From NCBI GenBank assembly GCA_030848705.1, contig CM061238.1, positions 82,360,685 through 82,424,684 on the forward strand: a stretch of 64,000 bases of DNA, given 5' to 3'. This document shows positions 21,862 through 30,872 of the stretch, piece after piece. Positions within the stretch are counted from its first letter, which is position 1. Each line of letters starts with the position of its first letter. The translations under genes were made by a program, and so were the position numbers. Source of the stretch: Heracleum sosnowskyi (Eukaryota; Streptophyta; Magnoliopsida; Apiales; Apiaceae). Under the pieces are notes generated by a model. That model saw only the letters and a program-made list of their open reading frames with translations. It was not told the origin of the DNA and ran no database searches.

Positions 21862-24174
21862 CTAGTTAGAACACTTAAGAACCCATACATGTTGGGTTCC
21901 TTTCTCATGCAATTTATTAATTTTAGCAGCAGAAGACTTTCTGACCTTTGCAGTCCTGACAGGTTTTACTCCATCAGGATTTGCTTTGTCAGCATCAGTA
22001 TTAACAAAAGCATGCTTCATTATGACATTTTCAGTTCTATCAGACTTTGTACTACTTTCAAACTTAGGCAATGGATCATAAAAGTTATAGTACAAATCAT
22101 GATACTCTTTACATGTATAAATAGAATGCCATAGACTACCACAATGAAAACAGGAATTCTGTGGTTTGTAAAATACTGATCTATTCCTAACATCAGACTT
22201 AGGAATTTCAGCAATTTTCTTCTTACTCTTTTTACAATCAATAGCAAGATGATTAGAGTTACCACAGTTAAAACAACTCTTTCTAGGTGCATTTGGGATA
22301 TACTTATAACCATTTTCTTTATTGATCCCAATTTTACCATTCCTGTTTCTCTTAACAGTAGCTTCCTTTTTCTTATCTGTAACCTCACAGATTTTATCCT
22401 TAAGCTGTCTCTGAGACAATAGACCTACATTCTTAATGACTTTATTCAAGACAGGTTTAGACTTAACGATTTTAATTCCTTGAGTAGAAGAAGATCCCTT
22501 TTCAAAAGTAGAATTGGAATCCTTACCAAAAACAAAATTAACAGGAGTAATCTTAGATTTGGTTGAGTCTAAAACATGTCTATAGGTCTTTGGACTGACT
22601 GTCTCATCAATGACAATTTTCTCTTTCAATTTCTTATCCTCATCTGACTTATATCCTAGACACTCTTTCCAATTCTTAGAGGTATTAATCTCATGAAATT
22701 TCCTACCAGAGTCTGTCCAGGTTCTGATTTTCTCATTAGCATAATCAAGTTCTTTTTCAAGGGAAGTACATTTAGATGACATCTCTAAGTGCATGTGTTT
22801 AGCATTATCACATTCTTTTTGTACTTCTTGCATACGAGAAAATTCAGCTTCTAATATCTCATTCCTCTTTCTAAGGTCAGACATCTCAGATAAGATTCTA
22901 GTATTCTCAGCAGTTTGACTTCTAAAGCTAATATGTAATGACTTTAGAAAACGTCTTAACTCAGACGCATTATCAGTATCAAAATCAAAGATAGTATTTA
23001 GTACCTTATCATCAGGAGCAGCAATTACATCAGCATTGGCCATTAACGCATAGTTGACTACCTCAGTATCAGATTCTGAGGAAGAGTCCATCCAATCCTT
23101 GCTTGATGTGATGAGTGCCTTTGTCTTGTTGCATTCAGAAGCAAAGTGACCCATACCATTACACTTGTAGCATCTAACCTTTGACTTGTCAAATTTGCTA
23201 CCCTTGCTGTCCTTTTTGATATACTTGTCTTTGTCTGCTTTGAAGGTCTTTTTCTGAAAGTTTCCTTGTCTTCTATTCTTCCTGAACTTCATCCTTCTGA
23301 AGTTTCTGACAATCATAGCAACCATCTCTTCCATGTCTGAGTCAGAAGAATCATCACCAGTATTGGCATCAGGATTGCCATCAGTATCTGATGAAGAGTC
23401 GTCAGGATCTGACTCAGCTACTCTTGATTTACTTCTAGAGACCTCCATAGCTTTTCCTTTTGATTTAGCCTCTGCTTTCAAAGCAATTGATTTTGCCTTG
23501 CTGCTTTTCTTGTTCTTCCTCTGTTGAACTTCAAGATCATGAGTTCTTAGCATCCCATAGATCTCATCAAGAGACACAATGTTCAGATCATACTGGTGTC
23601 TAATGATTGAGGTCTGAGTATCCCATTCTTCAGGTAAAGCTCTAAGAAATTTGGTGTTTGAATCTTCAGTTTCATATACTTTGTCAACTAAGGATAAGCT
23701 GTTCAATAGTGTCAGGAATCTATCATATAGCTCAGTCAGGCTCTCTTCAGGTCTTGCATCGAATTGTTCATATTCTTGAATCAATAGAGCCCTTCTGTTT
23801 TTCTTGACAGATGCAGATCCCTGGCACTGAGTTTCCAAAGTATCCCAGATTTCTTTTGAAGACTTGCATGCAATCACTCTGTTTGACATAACAGCATCAA
23901 GACCATTGTGCAAGATATTCTTTATCTTTGGTTCTCTGAGTACATGAGCTTTTTCTTCTGGAGTCCATTCAGATTTAGCTTTGACCACATAATGTTCTGG
24001 TACAGTATCTGTTCGTTCTACGAACTTTGTTGGTATATATGGTCCATCACGAATCCTGTCCAGATTGTCAGGATCCATAGCCTCCAGGTACATCAACATC
24101 TTTACCCTCCATGTAGGATATTCTGATATCTTTAAGATGGGAATCTTCATGCTTTCATACTTGGTTGTCGACAT
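21862..24174 (-). CDS. gag: family B gag with three zinc knuckles
   Basis: ATG at 24174 (MSTTKYESMKIPILKI); the open frame starts 48 bases earlier at a TTG inside the primer site, which is not credible. About 770 residues: UBN2-type capsid region (FDARPEESLTELYDRF), Asp/Ser-rich hinge (SSDTDGNPDANTGDD), CCHC knuckle 1 (CYKCNGMGHFASEC), long coiled coil, knuckle 2 (CFNCGNSNHLAIDC) and a third knuckle, CFHCGSLWHSIYTC, which the family A and C copies lack. It ends HVWVLKCSN, TAG, five in-frame codons before the pol ATG. Uninterrupted. Confidence 0.9.
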   Translation of the reverse strand: MSTTKYESMKIPILKISEYPTWRVKMLMYLEAMDPDNLDRIRDGPYIPTKFVERTDTVPEHYVVKAKSEWTPEEKAHVLREPKIKNILHNGLDAVMSNRVIACKSSKEIWDTLETQCQGSASVKKNRRALLIQEYEQFDARPEESLTELYDRFLTLLNSLSLVDKVYETEDSNTKFLRALPEEWDTQTSIIRHQYDLNIVSLDEIYGMLRTHDLEVQQRKNKKSSKAKSIALKAEAKSKGKAMEVSRSKSRVAESDPDDSSSDTDGNPDANTGDDSSDSDMEEMVAMIVRNFRRMKFRKNRRQGNFQKKTFKADKDKYIKKDSKGSKFDKSKVRCYKCNGMGHFASECNKTKALITSSKDWMDSSSESDTEVVNYALMANADVIAAPDDKVLNTIFDFDTDNASELRRFLKSLHISFRSQTAENTRILSEMSDLRKRNEILEAEFSRMQEVQKECDNAKHMHLEMSSKCTSLEKELDYANEKIRTWTDSGRKFHEINTSKNWKECLGYKSDEDKKLKEKIVIDETVSPKTYRHVLDSTKSKITPVNFVFGKDSNSTFEKGSSSTQGIKIVKSKPVLNKVIKNVGLLSQRQLKDKICEVTDKKKEATVKRNRNGKIGINKENGYKYIPNAPRKSCFNCGNSNHLAIDCKKSKKKIAEIPKSDVRNRSVFYKPQNSCFHCGSLWHSIYTCKEYHDLYYNFYDPLPKFESSTKSDRTENVIMKHAFVNTDADKANPDGVKPVRTAKVRKSSAAKINKLHEKGTQHVWVLKCSN

Positions 24175-24209
24175 CTTAGATCGTCTCTGATTTAAAAATA
24201 AACCAGGCT

Positions 24210-24221
24210 GCTCTGATACCA
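24210..24221 (-). other. family B primer binding site
   Basis: Minus strand TGGTATCAGAGC, two bases inside the 5' LTR. Confidence 0.92.
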
Positions 24222-24223
24222 AT

Positions 24224-24831
24224 TGTTGCCCAGTAATAATCTATTGTAGAAGGGGGGTTGAATACAATAGTGTAAGATAATCGACTTCTTAATGTATATA
24301 TCACAAATATGAAAAGAAAGATAACAGCTTTATTAAATCTGATATAAAACTGTTATAAACTCTCTCAAGAAATTCTGATGTTCTTGAGAGCTGCTAGTTT
24401 ACAAAAACTCTCTCAAGAAATTCTGTTCTTAAGAGCTTCTATTCGATTATGTTCACCTCTCTGATGAATACATAAATCGAAACCAAGACTGTGTTTATAT
24501 AGTACACACAGCTTCTCTATCAATAACAAGATAAGTCCTAATCAATAACAAAGATAGAAACCTATCCTTAATCGATAGCTACATTCTACAAACCAGGAAC
24601 AGATAGAATAAACTTCCATGTTTATCTAGACTCCAAATATAACTCGAAGTAGGAATCCTGATCAGCTTCAAGTTCTGATGATCAATCCTGATCATAGTCT
24701 GAGTAGGAATCCTGATGATCAATAAGATACTGACGCTTGATCAAATACTGATGACCATGCAATACTGATGACGTCAGCAATCCTGATCAGTTGAGTCTAG
24801 CTTTTGACGATCATTGAATTCTGATCTAACA
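24224..24831 (-). repeat. family B LTR (5' LTR)
   Basis: 608 bases; differs from the other LTR only by two C/T transitions. TATA at 24494-24502 and C-run hairpin at 24241-24270. Confidence 0.95.
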
Positions 24832-24836
24832 TACAA

Positions 24837-26217
24837 GACTGGCATGATTGATAGAAGCAAATCAAGATGCTACAACTGCAATGAGCTAGGGCATTTTGCC
24901 ACTGAATGCAGGAAGCCTCGTCAAGCAAGAGACATGAAAGATGTCTATGGAAAGAAGGATTCTTATGATGAGTTGAAGAAGGAGAATGCCAAGCTTAAAC
25001 AGCAATTGGAGGCATTCTCTGGAAAGCAGAAAGGGAAGGCTTATATAGCAGAGGGAAAGCATTGGGATGATACTGATTCGGATGAAGAGGAGGAATATGT
25101 AAATGTTGCTCTAATGGCTGACTCTTCAGAGGAATCACCACAATCATCTCAGGTACCTATCTTAACTACAATTGATATGTCTAACTCTGAGTACAAGAAA
25201 ACTGTGCAAGATCTTAGTGTAGAATTGTTTAATGTACACACAAGCATGCTAGCATCTGAAATGGAAAATGCTAGACTAGTTCTTAAGATTAAAAAATTAC
25301 AATCTAAAAATGAAGAACTAGAGCTTGTAGCTGTAACATTAGAAGATCTTAAGCAAAAGAATGCGTACTTAGAGAACAAGGTCAAGTGTAATGATGAGAT
25401 AGAGACTATCCTCAGGAAGCAGATTTTAGATCTAGATTTGAAGCTGAATGCTTTTAAGAATTCCGCTCTAGTGGCTAAGGAAATCATTGATACTCAGGCC
25501 GTAGAGAATAAAACTGCTATAGGATTTGACTATAACAAGAAAGCTGGTAAGAAGATTGTGGAATTCCCTGTGACACCTTCAGTTGTCAAAAGGAGTACTC
25601 CACATGTTCTTAAGAATGTTGATTGTCCAGTTTTTGTTAAGCCGTTTCCACCTCTCTTTTATGAGGATGATCTTTTCATAGCTCAAGAATTGCTTGAGGA
25701 GGATTTAGTGAAGGAAAAAGAGGTAAATACTAAGTTGCCTAGGAAGTCAGTAAAGAATGTATTACCTAAACCTGATTTACCTAAAACTGAAGTAGGTTCC
25801 TTAGTTAGTAATGTTAAAAAGAACAGGAATGGGAGGAAAAAGATTGTTAATCAGGAATTGGTTCCATCTTCTCCCATTGCATCTAGGAAGTTTTGTTCTA
25901 TTTGTAATTCTGCTGGACACCTTTCACATGCATGTAAAAAGGTTAAAGTAGAAACTGCTAATGCTTCTGAAATGCATAACATGTCTGACATGCCTGATAA
26001 TCATGAACCCTGTGGAAAGAAAGAGTGTTTGCTATGCAAGTACAACATCATGCATGCTTATTTTAAGTTGATGTCTGATAATAGCAATAGCACTGATAAT
26101 GTTAAATCCACAGATACTATGAATATCAAACAGGGTAAGACTAAATTGAATGTTACTCCTGTTAAATCATCTAAACCTTCAGGACCCAAACAATTTTGGG
26201 TACCAAAGTCCTCTTAA
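24837..26217 (+). CDS. gag: A2 gag, part 2
   Basis: Resumes in frame after B. It holds knuckle 1 (CYNCNELGHFATEC), an acidic stretch (DDTDSDEEEEY), a coiled coil (about MSNSEYKKTVQDLSVELF to ILDLDLKLNAFKN), knuckle 2 (CSICNSAGHLSHAC), a Cys/His-rich CGKKECLLCKYNIMHAYF segment and the end KQFWVPKSS followed by TAA. The TAA is 11 bases before pol opens, in a different frame. Confidence 0.9.
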
Positions 26218-26234
26218 TCAATCTGTGATTGCAG
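26202..26234 (+). promoter_or_regulatory. gag-pol junction with splice-acceptor-like site
   Basis: gag ends with TAA at 26215-26217. The pol frame has its own TGA at 26226-26228, so the two frames do not overlap and a simple ribosomal frameshift cannot join them. A GATTGCAG|GG acceptor-like site sits at the first pol codons. The same TGCAG|GG lies at this place in families B and C and in A1 and A4. Confidence 0.45.
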
Positions 26235-29200
26235 GGTAAGGTTAAAAGCTCAAAGGTTGTGTGGATTCTGGATAGTGGCTGTTCCAGACACATGACAGGT
26301 GAAGAGTCCCTGCTTACAGAGGTGGTTAAGAAGACCGGCCCGATTGTAACCTTTGGAGATGACAGCAAAGGATTCACTACGGGATATGGTAAATTGAAAG
26401 CTGGAAATATCATCATTGAAAACATCTCTCTTGTCAAAGGATTAAAGCACAATCTTCTAAGCATCAGTCAGTTCTGTGATAAAGGCTACAATGTAGATTT
26501 CAGAAAAGACAAGTGCTTGATCACCAACAGGAAGGATGAGAAGCTTACTCTACTGGGAGTGAGAAAAGGAAACTTGTTTATAGCCGACTTAAGTTCTACC
26601 AGTGAAGGAGAAGTTACATGTTTCTATGCAAAGGCATCTTCAGAACAAAGTTGGCTATGGCACAAGAAGCTCTCACATCTGAACTTCAAAACTATGAACT
26701 CTTTGGTAAAGAGAGAGTTAGTGAGAGGGTTGCCCCTGATGGAATTCAATCAGGAGGGACTATGTGAAGCATGTGAAAAGGGGAAGTCGAAGAAAGCATC
26801 ACATGGAAGCAAAGGAATGACAAGTATTACTGAACCATTACAGCTGATTCATATGGATTTATTTGGTCCAGTTAATGTTATGTCACTTTCAAGAAACAGA
26901 TATGCATTGGTGATGGTGGATGACTACTCCAAGTACACGTGGGTGTTGTTCATACAAACAAAGGATGAAGCAACACAACTAATCATTGATCACATCAAGA
27001 AGATAGAAGTGGAAGCTAAGCTACCTGTGCGGACAATCAGATCAGACAATGGAACTGAATTCAAGAATGCAGTTCTAAATGATTTCTGCTCAGAGAAAGG
27101 AATATCAAGACAGTTTTCAGCACCAAGAACTCCTCAACAGAATGGAGTAGTGGAAAGGAAGAACAGGACCTTGGTTGAAGCAGCAAGGACCATGTTGAGT
27201 GAATCAAAACTTCCCACTTACTTTTGGGCTGAAGCAGTGAATACAGCTTGCTACACTCAGAATCGAACCCTGATCAACAAAGATCATGAAAAGACTCCGT
27301 ATGAGTTAATGGCCAACAAGAAGCCAACACTGAAGTACTTTCATGTGTTTGGTGCAAAGTGCTTTGTACTTAAAGATGGAGAACATCTTGGCAAGTTTGA
27401 TGCCAAAGCAGATGAAGGCATTTTTCTGGGCTATTCTCTGGAATCTAAGGCTTTCAGGGTATATGTGATTGAAGATAAGAAGGTGTTGGAAAGCTTTAAT
27501 GTAACATTTGACGACACCAAAAGACCAGGCCTGCAAACTGGAGAGAACTCTGAATCCTTGGTATTTGAAAATCTATCAGGAGATCTCTCTGACAATGAAG
27601 AAGTACCTGAAGTTGTTACAGTTATTAATAATAATGATAATGATAATGACTCTGGACAAAGTGGTGACCAAAGTGGAGATCCTCAAAATTCTACAGGATC
27701 CACTAGTCAGTCTACAGAATCATCAGATCAAACCATCAACAACTCAGGGGGAGCAGGAGAAGGATCAACTAGTCACACTCCACAACATCTAGAACAAGGA
27801 GAATCATCAAGATCGCATCTGCCAAGACAAAGGGTATGGAATAGAGATCATCCCTTTCACTTGATCATTGGTGATCCGGACACAGGAGTGAGAACTAGGA
27901 GAACATCACAAAATGAATGTCACTATTTTGGGTTTCTTTCAGAAACAGAACCTAAGAAAGTTGAAGATGCTCTAGATGATCCAGATTGGGTAATTGCTAT
28001 GCAAGAAGAACTCAATCAGTTTGAAAGGCAGAAAGTTTGGAAGCTGGTACCCAGGCCTAAGGGAAAATCTGTTATTGGAACAAGATGGGTATTCAGAAAT
28101 AAGTTGGATGAAGATGGCATTGTAACGAGAAACAAAGCCAGACTGGTTGCTAAAGGTTACTCTCAAGAAGAGGGTATAGATTATGATGAAACCTATGCAC
28201 CAGTAGCAAGACTTGAGGCCATCAGAATGTTTCTGGCATTTGCTGCACATTCCAATTACAAGGTATATCAGATGGATGTGAAGAGTGCTTTTCTGAACGG
28301 GGAGTTAGAAGAAGAAGTGTATGTGGAACAACCTCCAGGTTTTGAGGATTCAAAACTGGCAGACTTTGTGTACTTTCTATTCAAAGCTCTCTATGGACTC
28401 AAACAAGCTCCGAGGACATGGTATGACACTCTCTCTGAATTCTTACTTGAAAATGATTTTACAAGAGGTGTTGTAGACAAAACTCTCTTTGTCAAAAAGC
28501 ACAAAAATGATTTGATATTGGTGCAAGTATATGTTGATGACATAATATTTGGTTCTACTAATGATGATCTATGCAAGAGATTTGCTAAGTTAATGCAGAG
28601 TCGTTATGAAATGAGCATGATGGGTGAATTGTCATTCTTTCTTGGATTGCAAGTATACCAGAAACAAGATGGTATATTCATTTGTCAGTCCAAGTACATC
28701 AAGGATCTTCTTAAGAAGTATCAAATGGAAGACTCATCTACAGCAAAGACTCCTATGCCAACTGCCACTAAGCTTGATAAGGATGAAATTGGTAAGAAGG
28801 TTGACATCACAGGCTACAGAGGTATGATAGGCTCATTACTTTATCTCACTGCAAGTAGACCAGATATAATGTTTTCAACATGCTTGTGTGCTAGATTTCA
28901 GTCTGATCCTAAAGAATCTCATCTAATAGCTGTTAAGCGAATATTTAGATATCTTAAGGGGACCCCAAATCTTGGAATTTGGTACCCTAAAGATACAGGA
29001 TTTGATCTTATTGGATACACAGACTCTGATTTTGCAGGTTGTAAGATTGATCGGAAGAGTACTTCAGGAAGCTGTCAGTTTCTTGGAAGAAGATTGGTTT
29101 CCTGGCATAGCAAGAAGCAGCATTCAGTGTCCACATCAACAGCTGAGGCTGAATACATTGCTGCTGGTAGCTGCTGTGCTCAGATATTGTGGATGAGAAA

Positions 29201-29477
29201 CCAACTCCGTGACTATGGACTTTTGTTGACAAAGATTCCAATCTTTTGTGACAACAGAAGTGCCATAGCAATCTCTAACAATCCAGTGCAACACTCGAGG
29301 ACGAAGCACATCGACATCAGGTATCATTTTATCCGAGAGCATGTCATGAATGGAACTGTGGAGTTACATTTTGTACCCACAGAGGATCAAATTGCAGACA
29401 TCTTTACTAAACCGCTTGATGAATCCACTTTCAATAAGCTGGTTGGTGAACTTGGGATGTTAAATCTTTCTAATTGA
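26229..29477 (+). CDS. pol: A2 pol polyprotein (protease, integrase, RT, RNase H), intact
   Basis: 1,082 codons with no break; the frame opens at a TTG and lacks an early ATG, so it is probably made as a fusion or from a processed RNA. Protease active site D15-S16-G17 (WILDSGCSRHMTG). HHCC zinc domain: LWHKKLSH with CEAC. Integrase catalytic triad D210 (HMDLFGP), D273 (SDNGTEF), E309 (after PQQNGVV), giving the expected 35-residue D-E spacing. A variable Ser/Asn/Gln hinge is followed by RT with YVDD at 768-771 and RNase H with D932 (GYTDSDFAG), AEAEY and CDN. It makes cDNA in virus-like particles and integrates it. Best preserved pol in the window. Confidence 0.95.
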   Translation: MQGKVKSSKVVWILDSGCSRHMTGEESLLTEVVKKTGPIVTFGDDSKGFTTGYGKLKAGNIIIENISLVKGLKHNLLSISQFCDKGYNVDFRKDKCLITNRKDEKLTLLGVRKGNLFIADLSSTSEGEVTCFYAKASSEQSWLWHKKLSHLNFKTMNSLVKRELVRGLPLMEFNQEGLCEACEKGKSKKASHGSKGMTSITEPLQLIHMDLFGPVNVMSLSRNRYALVMVDDYSKYTWVLFIQTKDEATQLIIDHIKKIEVEAKLPVRTIRSDNGTEFKNAVLNDFCSEKGISRQFSAPRTPQQNGVVERKNRTLVEAARTMLSESKLPTYFWAEAVNTACYTQNRTLINKDHEKTPYELMANKKPTLKYFHVFGAKCFVLKDGEHLGKFDAKADEGIFLGYSLESKAFRVYVIEDKKVLESFNVTFDDTKRPGLQTGENSESLVFENLSGDLSDNEEVPEVVTVINNNDNDNDSGQSGDQSGDPQNSTGSTSQSTESSDQTINNSGGAGEGSTSHTPQHLEQGESSRSHLPRQRVWNRDHPFHLIIGDPDTGVRTRRTSQNECHYFGFLSETEPKKVEDALDDPDWVIAMQEELNQFERQKVWKLVPRPKGKSVIGTRWVFRNKLDEDGIVTRNKARLVAKGYSQEEGIDYDETYAPVARLEAIRMFLAFAAHSNYKVYQMDVKSAFLNGELEEEVYVEQPPGFEDSKLADFVYFLFKALYGLKQAPRTWYDTLSEFLLENDFTRGVVDKTLFVKKHKNDLILVQVYVDDIIFGSTNDDLCKRFAKLMQSRYEMSMMGELSFFLGLQVYQKQDGIFICQSKYIKDLLKKYQMEDSSTAKTPMPTATKLDKDEIGKKVDITGYRGMIGSLLYLTASRPDIMFSTCLCARFQSDPKESHLIAVKRIFRYLKGTPNLGIWYPKDTGFDLIGYTDSDFAGCKIDRKSTSGSCQFLGRRLVSWHSKKQHSVSTSTAEAEYIAAGSCCAQILWMRNQLRDYGLLLTKIPIFCDNRSAIAISNNPVQHSRTKHIDIRYHFIREHVMNGTVELHFVPTEDQIADIFTKPLDESTFNKLVGELGMLNLSN

Positions 29478-30872
29478 TTTTGATTAGAAGTCAGTAACTG
29501 CAGAGAGTCCTGGTAAATACATGAGTTCAAGAATTGCTATATCCTTTGGACTTGTGAGTTTATTTTCTGGAGCAATTCTCGTAGTTAGGATTTTTATACT
29601 AATTTTATGTCATAATTATGGATGATATATCTTCTGGCATTTAATTGGTTATTAATTCTAAAAATTATTTAGGTGCTAATATTTGTTCTAAATATTAAAG
29701 CATCTATTTAATTTGAATTAATTTGCTTTGTTTTTAACATTGTAGATTAATGCAGCATAATTGATTGGATTTTAATTGATTAATATCACTCAATGATACT
29801 TAATTGATTTTATTCTAAGAAAATTGTGAATTTTCTGTTAAGAATTGATTTTGGTAAATTTGAAAAGATTTATTAGAATTAAAACTGGACAGGAAATAAA
29901 AGTTTCTGATTCCTAAAACAAGAACAGGTTTTAGAAATTGGAAAAGAAGCAAAAATATCGAATTTAAGGAAATTCGATAGTTTTTCAAAGTACAATGATA
30001 AATCTATGGAAATTAATTTCGATGGGTTTTGAAAAGGAAAAAGAAAATCTATCGAAAACATTTTTCGATAGTTTTTGAGATTAAATTGAAAAATATATCG
30101 AATGGAATTTACTTTAGTTCATATTTAAATTCTCGATAGATTTTTCAAATAAATGTCTTCGATAGTTTTTGTGTTTAATTCAAAAATGCCTCGATGGTTT
30201 TTTCTCCTAAAAGTCTGTTTGCATTCTTTTTAAAACTCTTCGATAGTTTTCTCAAAAACTATCGAACGGAAATAGACTCTTTTGTCCCCAAAGAAAAACC
30301 ATCGACAGTAGTTTATAAAATCTATCGAACATGGGATGACCAAAATACCCTTGCCATGTCTGTGAGTATAAAACTAATACTTAGACGTTCTCTTTTGTTT
30401 TCATTTTCTGAGATCTAAGTCAGTTTTATATAATTACAGATAGAGACAGCCAAGAAAATCACCATCGATACTTTTCTCTTGTTTTTTAACCGATCTAAAC
30501 TTGAAAAAGTCACCTTCCATCACTGTTAATCGATTTTAACCGTGAAAGAGAGTTTCTTTTCAGTTTGTGAATCAAAACAGAAAAGAGAATCCATCGAAGT
30601 GTGTTTGTGAACAATAAAGAACTGTTAAGTGATCTAGTGTGAAAATACTTAGTTGAAATCTGATTCATTCTTGGATTTAATTTCAATTTAGTTAAAAGTC
30701 TACGGATTACATTGTTTATGTTCTTTTAGTTGGGAACTATTCTTGGTTAAGGTTTTCAATTAGTTTGAAAGGGGTATTTTTGAAGAAATTGATTAATTAA
30801 TAATAATTAATTAATTTAAGTAAAGTATAATTTTGGTTTAAATTTAAATTTTCTGGAAAGTGTGAAAATACA
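29478..30872 (+). repeat. A2 pol to third-ORF spacer with palindromic word cluster
   Basis: Non-coding, AT-rich. Between about 29956 and 30331 there are about a dozen copies, in both orientations, of TCGATAGTTTT / AAAACTATCGA and variants (TCGATGGTTTT, ATCTATCGAA), spaced 20-50 bases. Some pair as hairpins (for example near 30238-30268). The same word forms the U3 hairpins. Equivalent clusters: A1 about 44569-44937, A4 about 59379-59757. Confidence 0.8.

Larger units (their letters stand above)
13824..24831 (-). mobile_element. family B copia (Sirevirus-like) element, complete, very young
   Basis: 11,008 bases between TACAA duplications (13819-13823 and 24832-24836). Both LTRs are 608 bases and differ at two sites. 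Order on the minus strand: LTR, primer site, gag, pol, spacer, third ORF, PPT, LTR. Despite its youth it has an integrase frameshift and breaks at the third ORF's end, so it probably moved using proteins supplied by another copy. Confidence 0.95.

Noticed and set aside
24814..24836. A start of gag at 24814
   Set aside because: Those bases are the end of the B LTR and the duplication; gag resumes at 24837.
29956..30331. CRISPR-like array
   Set aside because: The words are short, in both orientations and irregularly spaced, within a plant retrotransposon.
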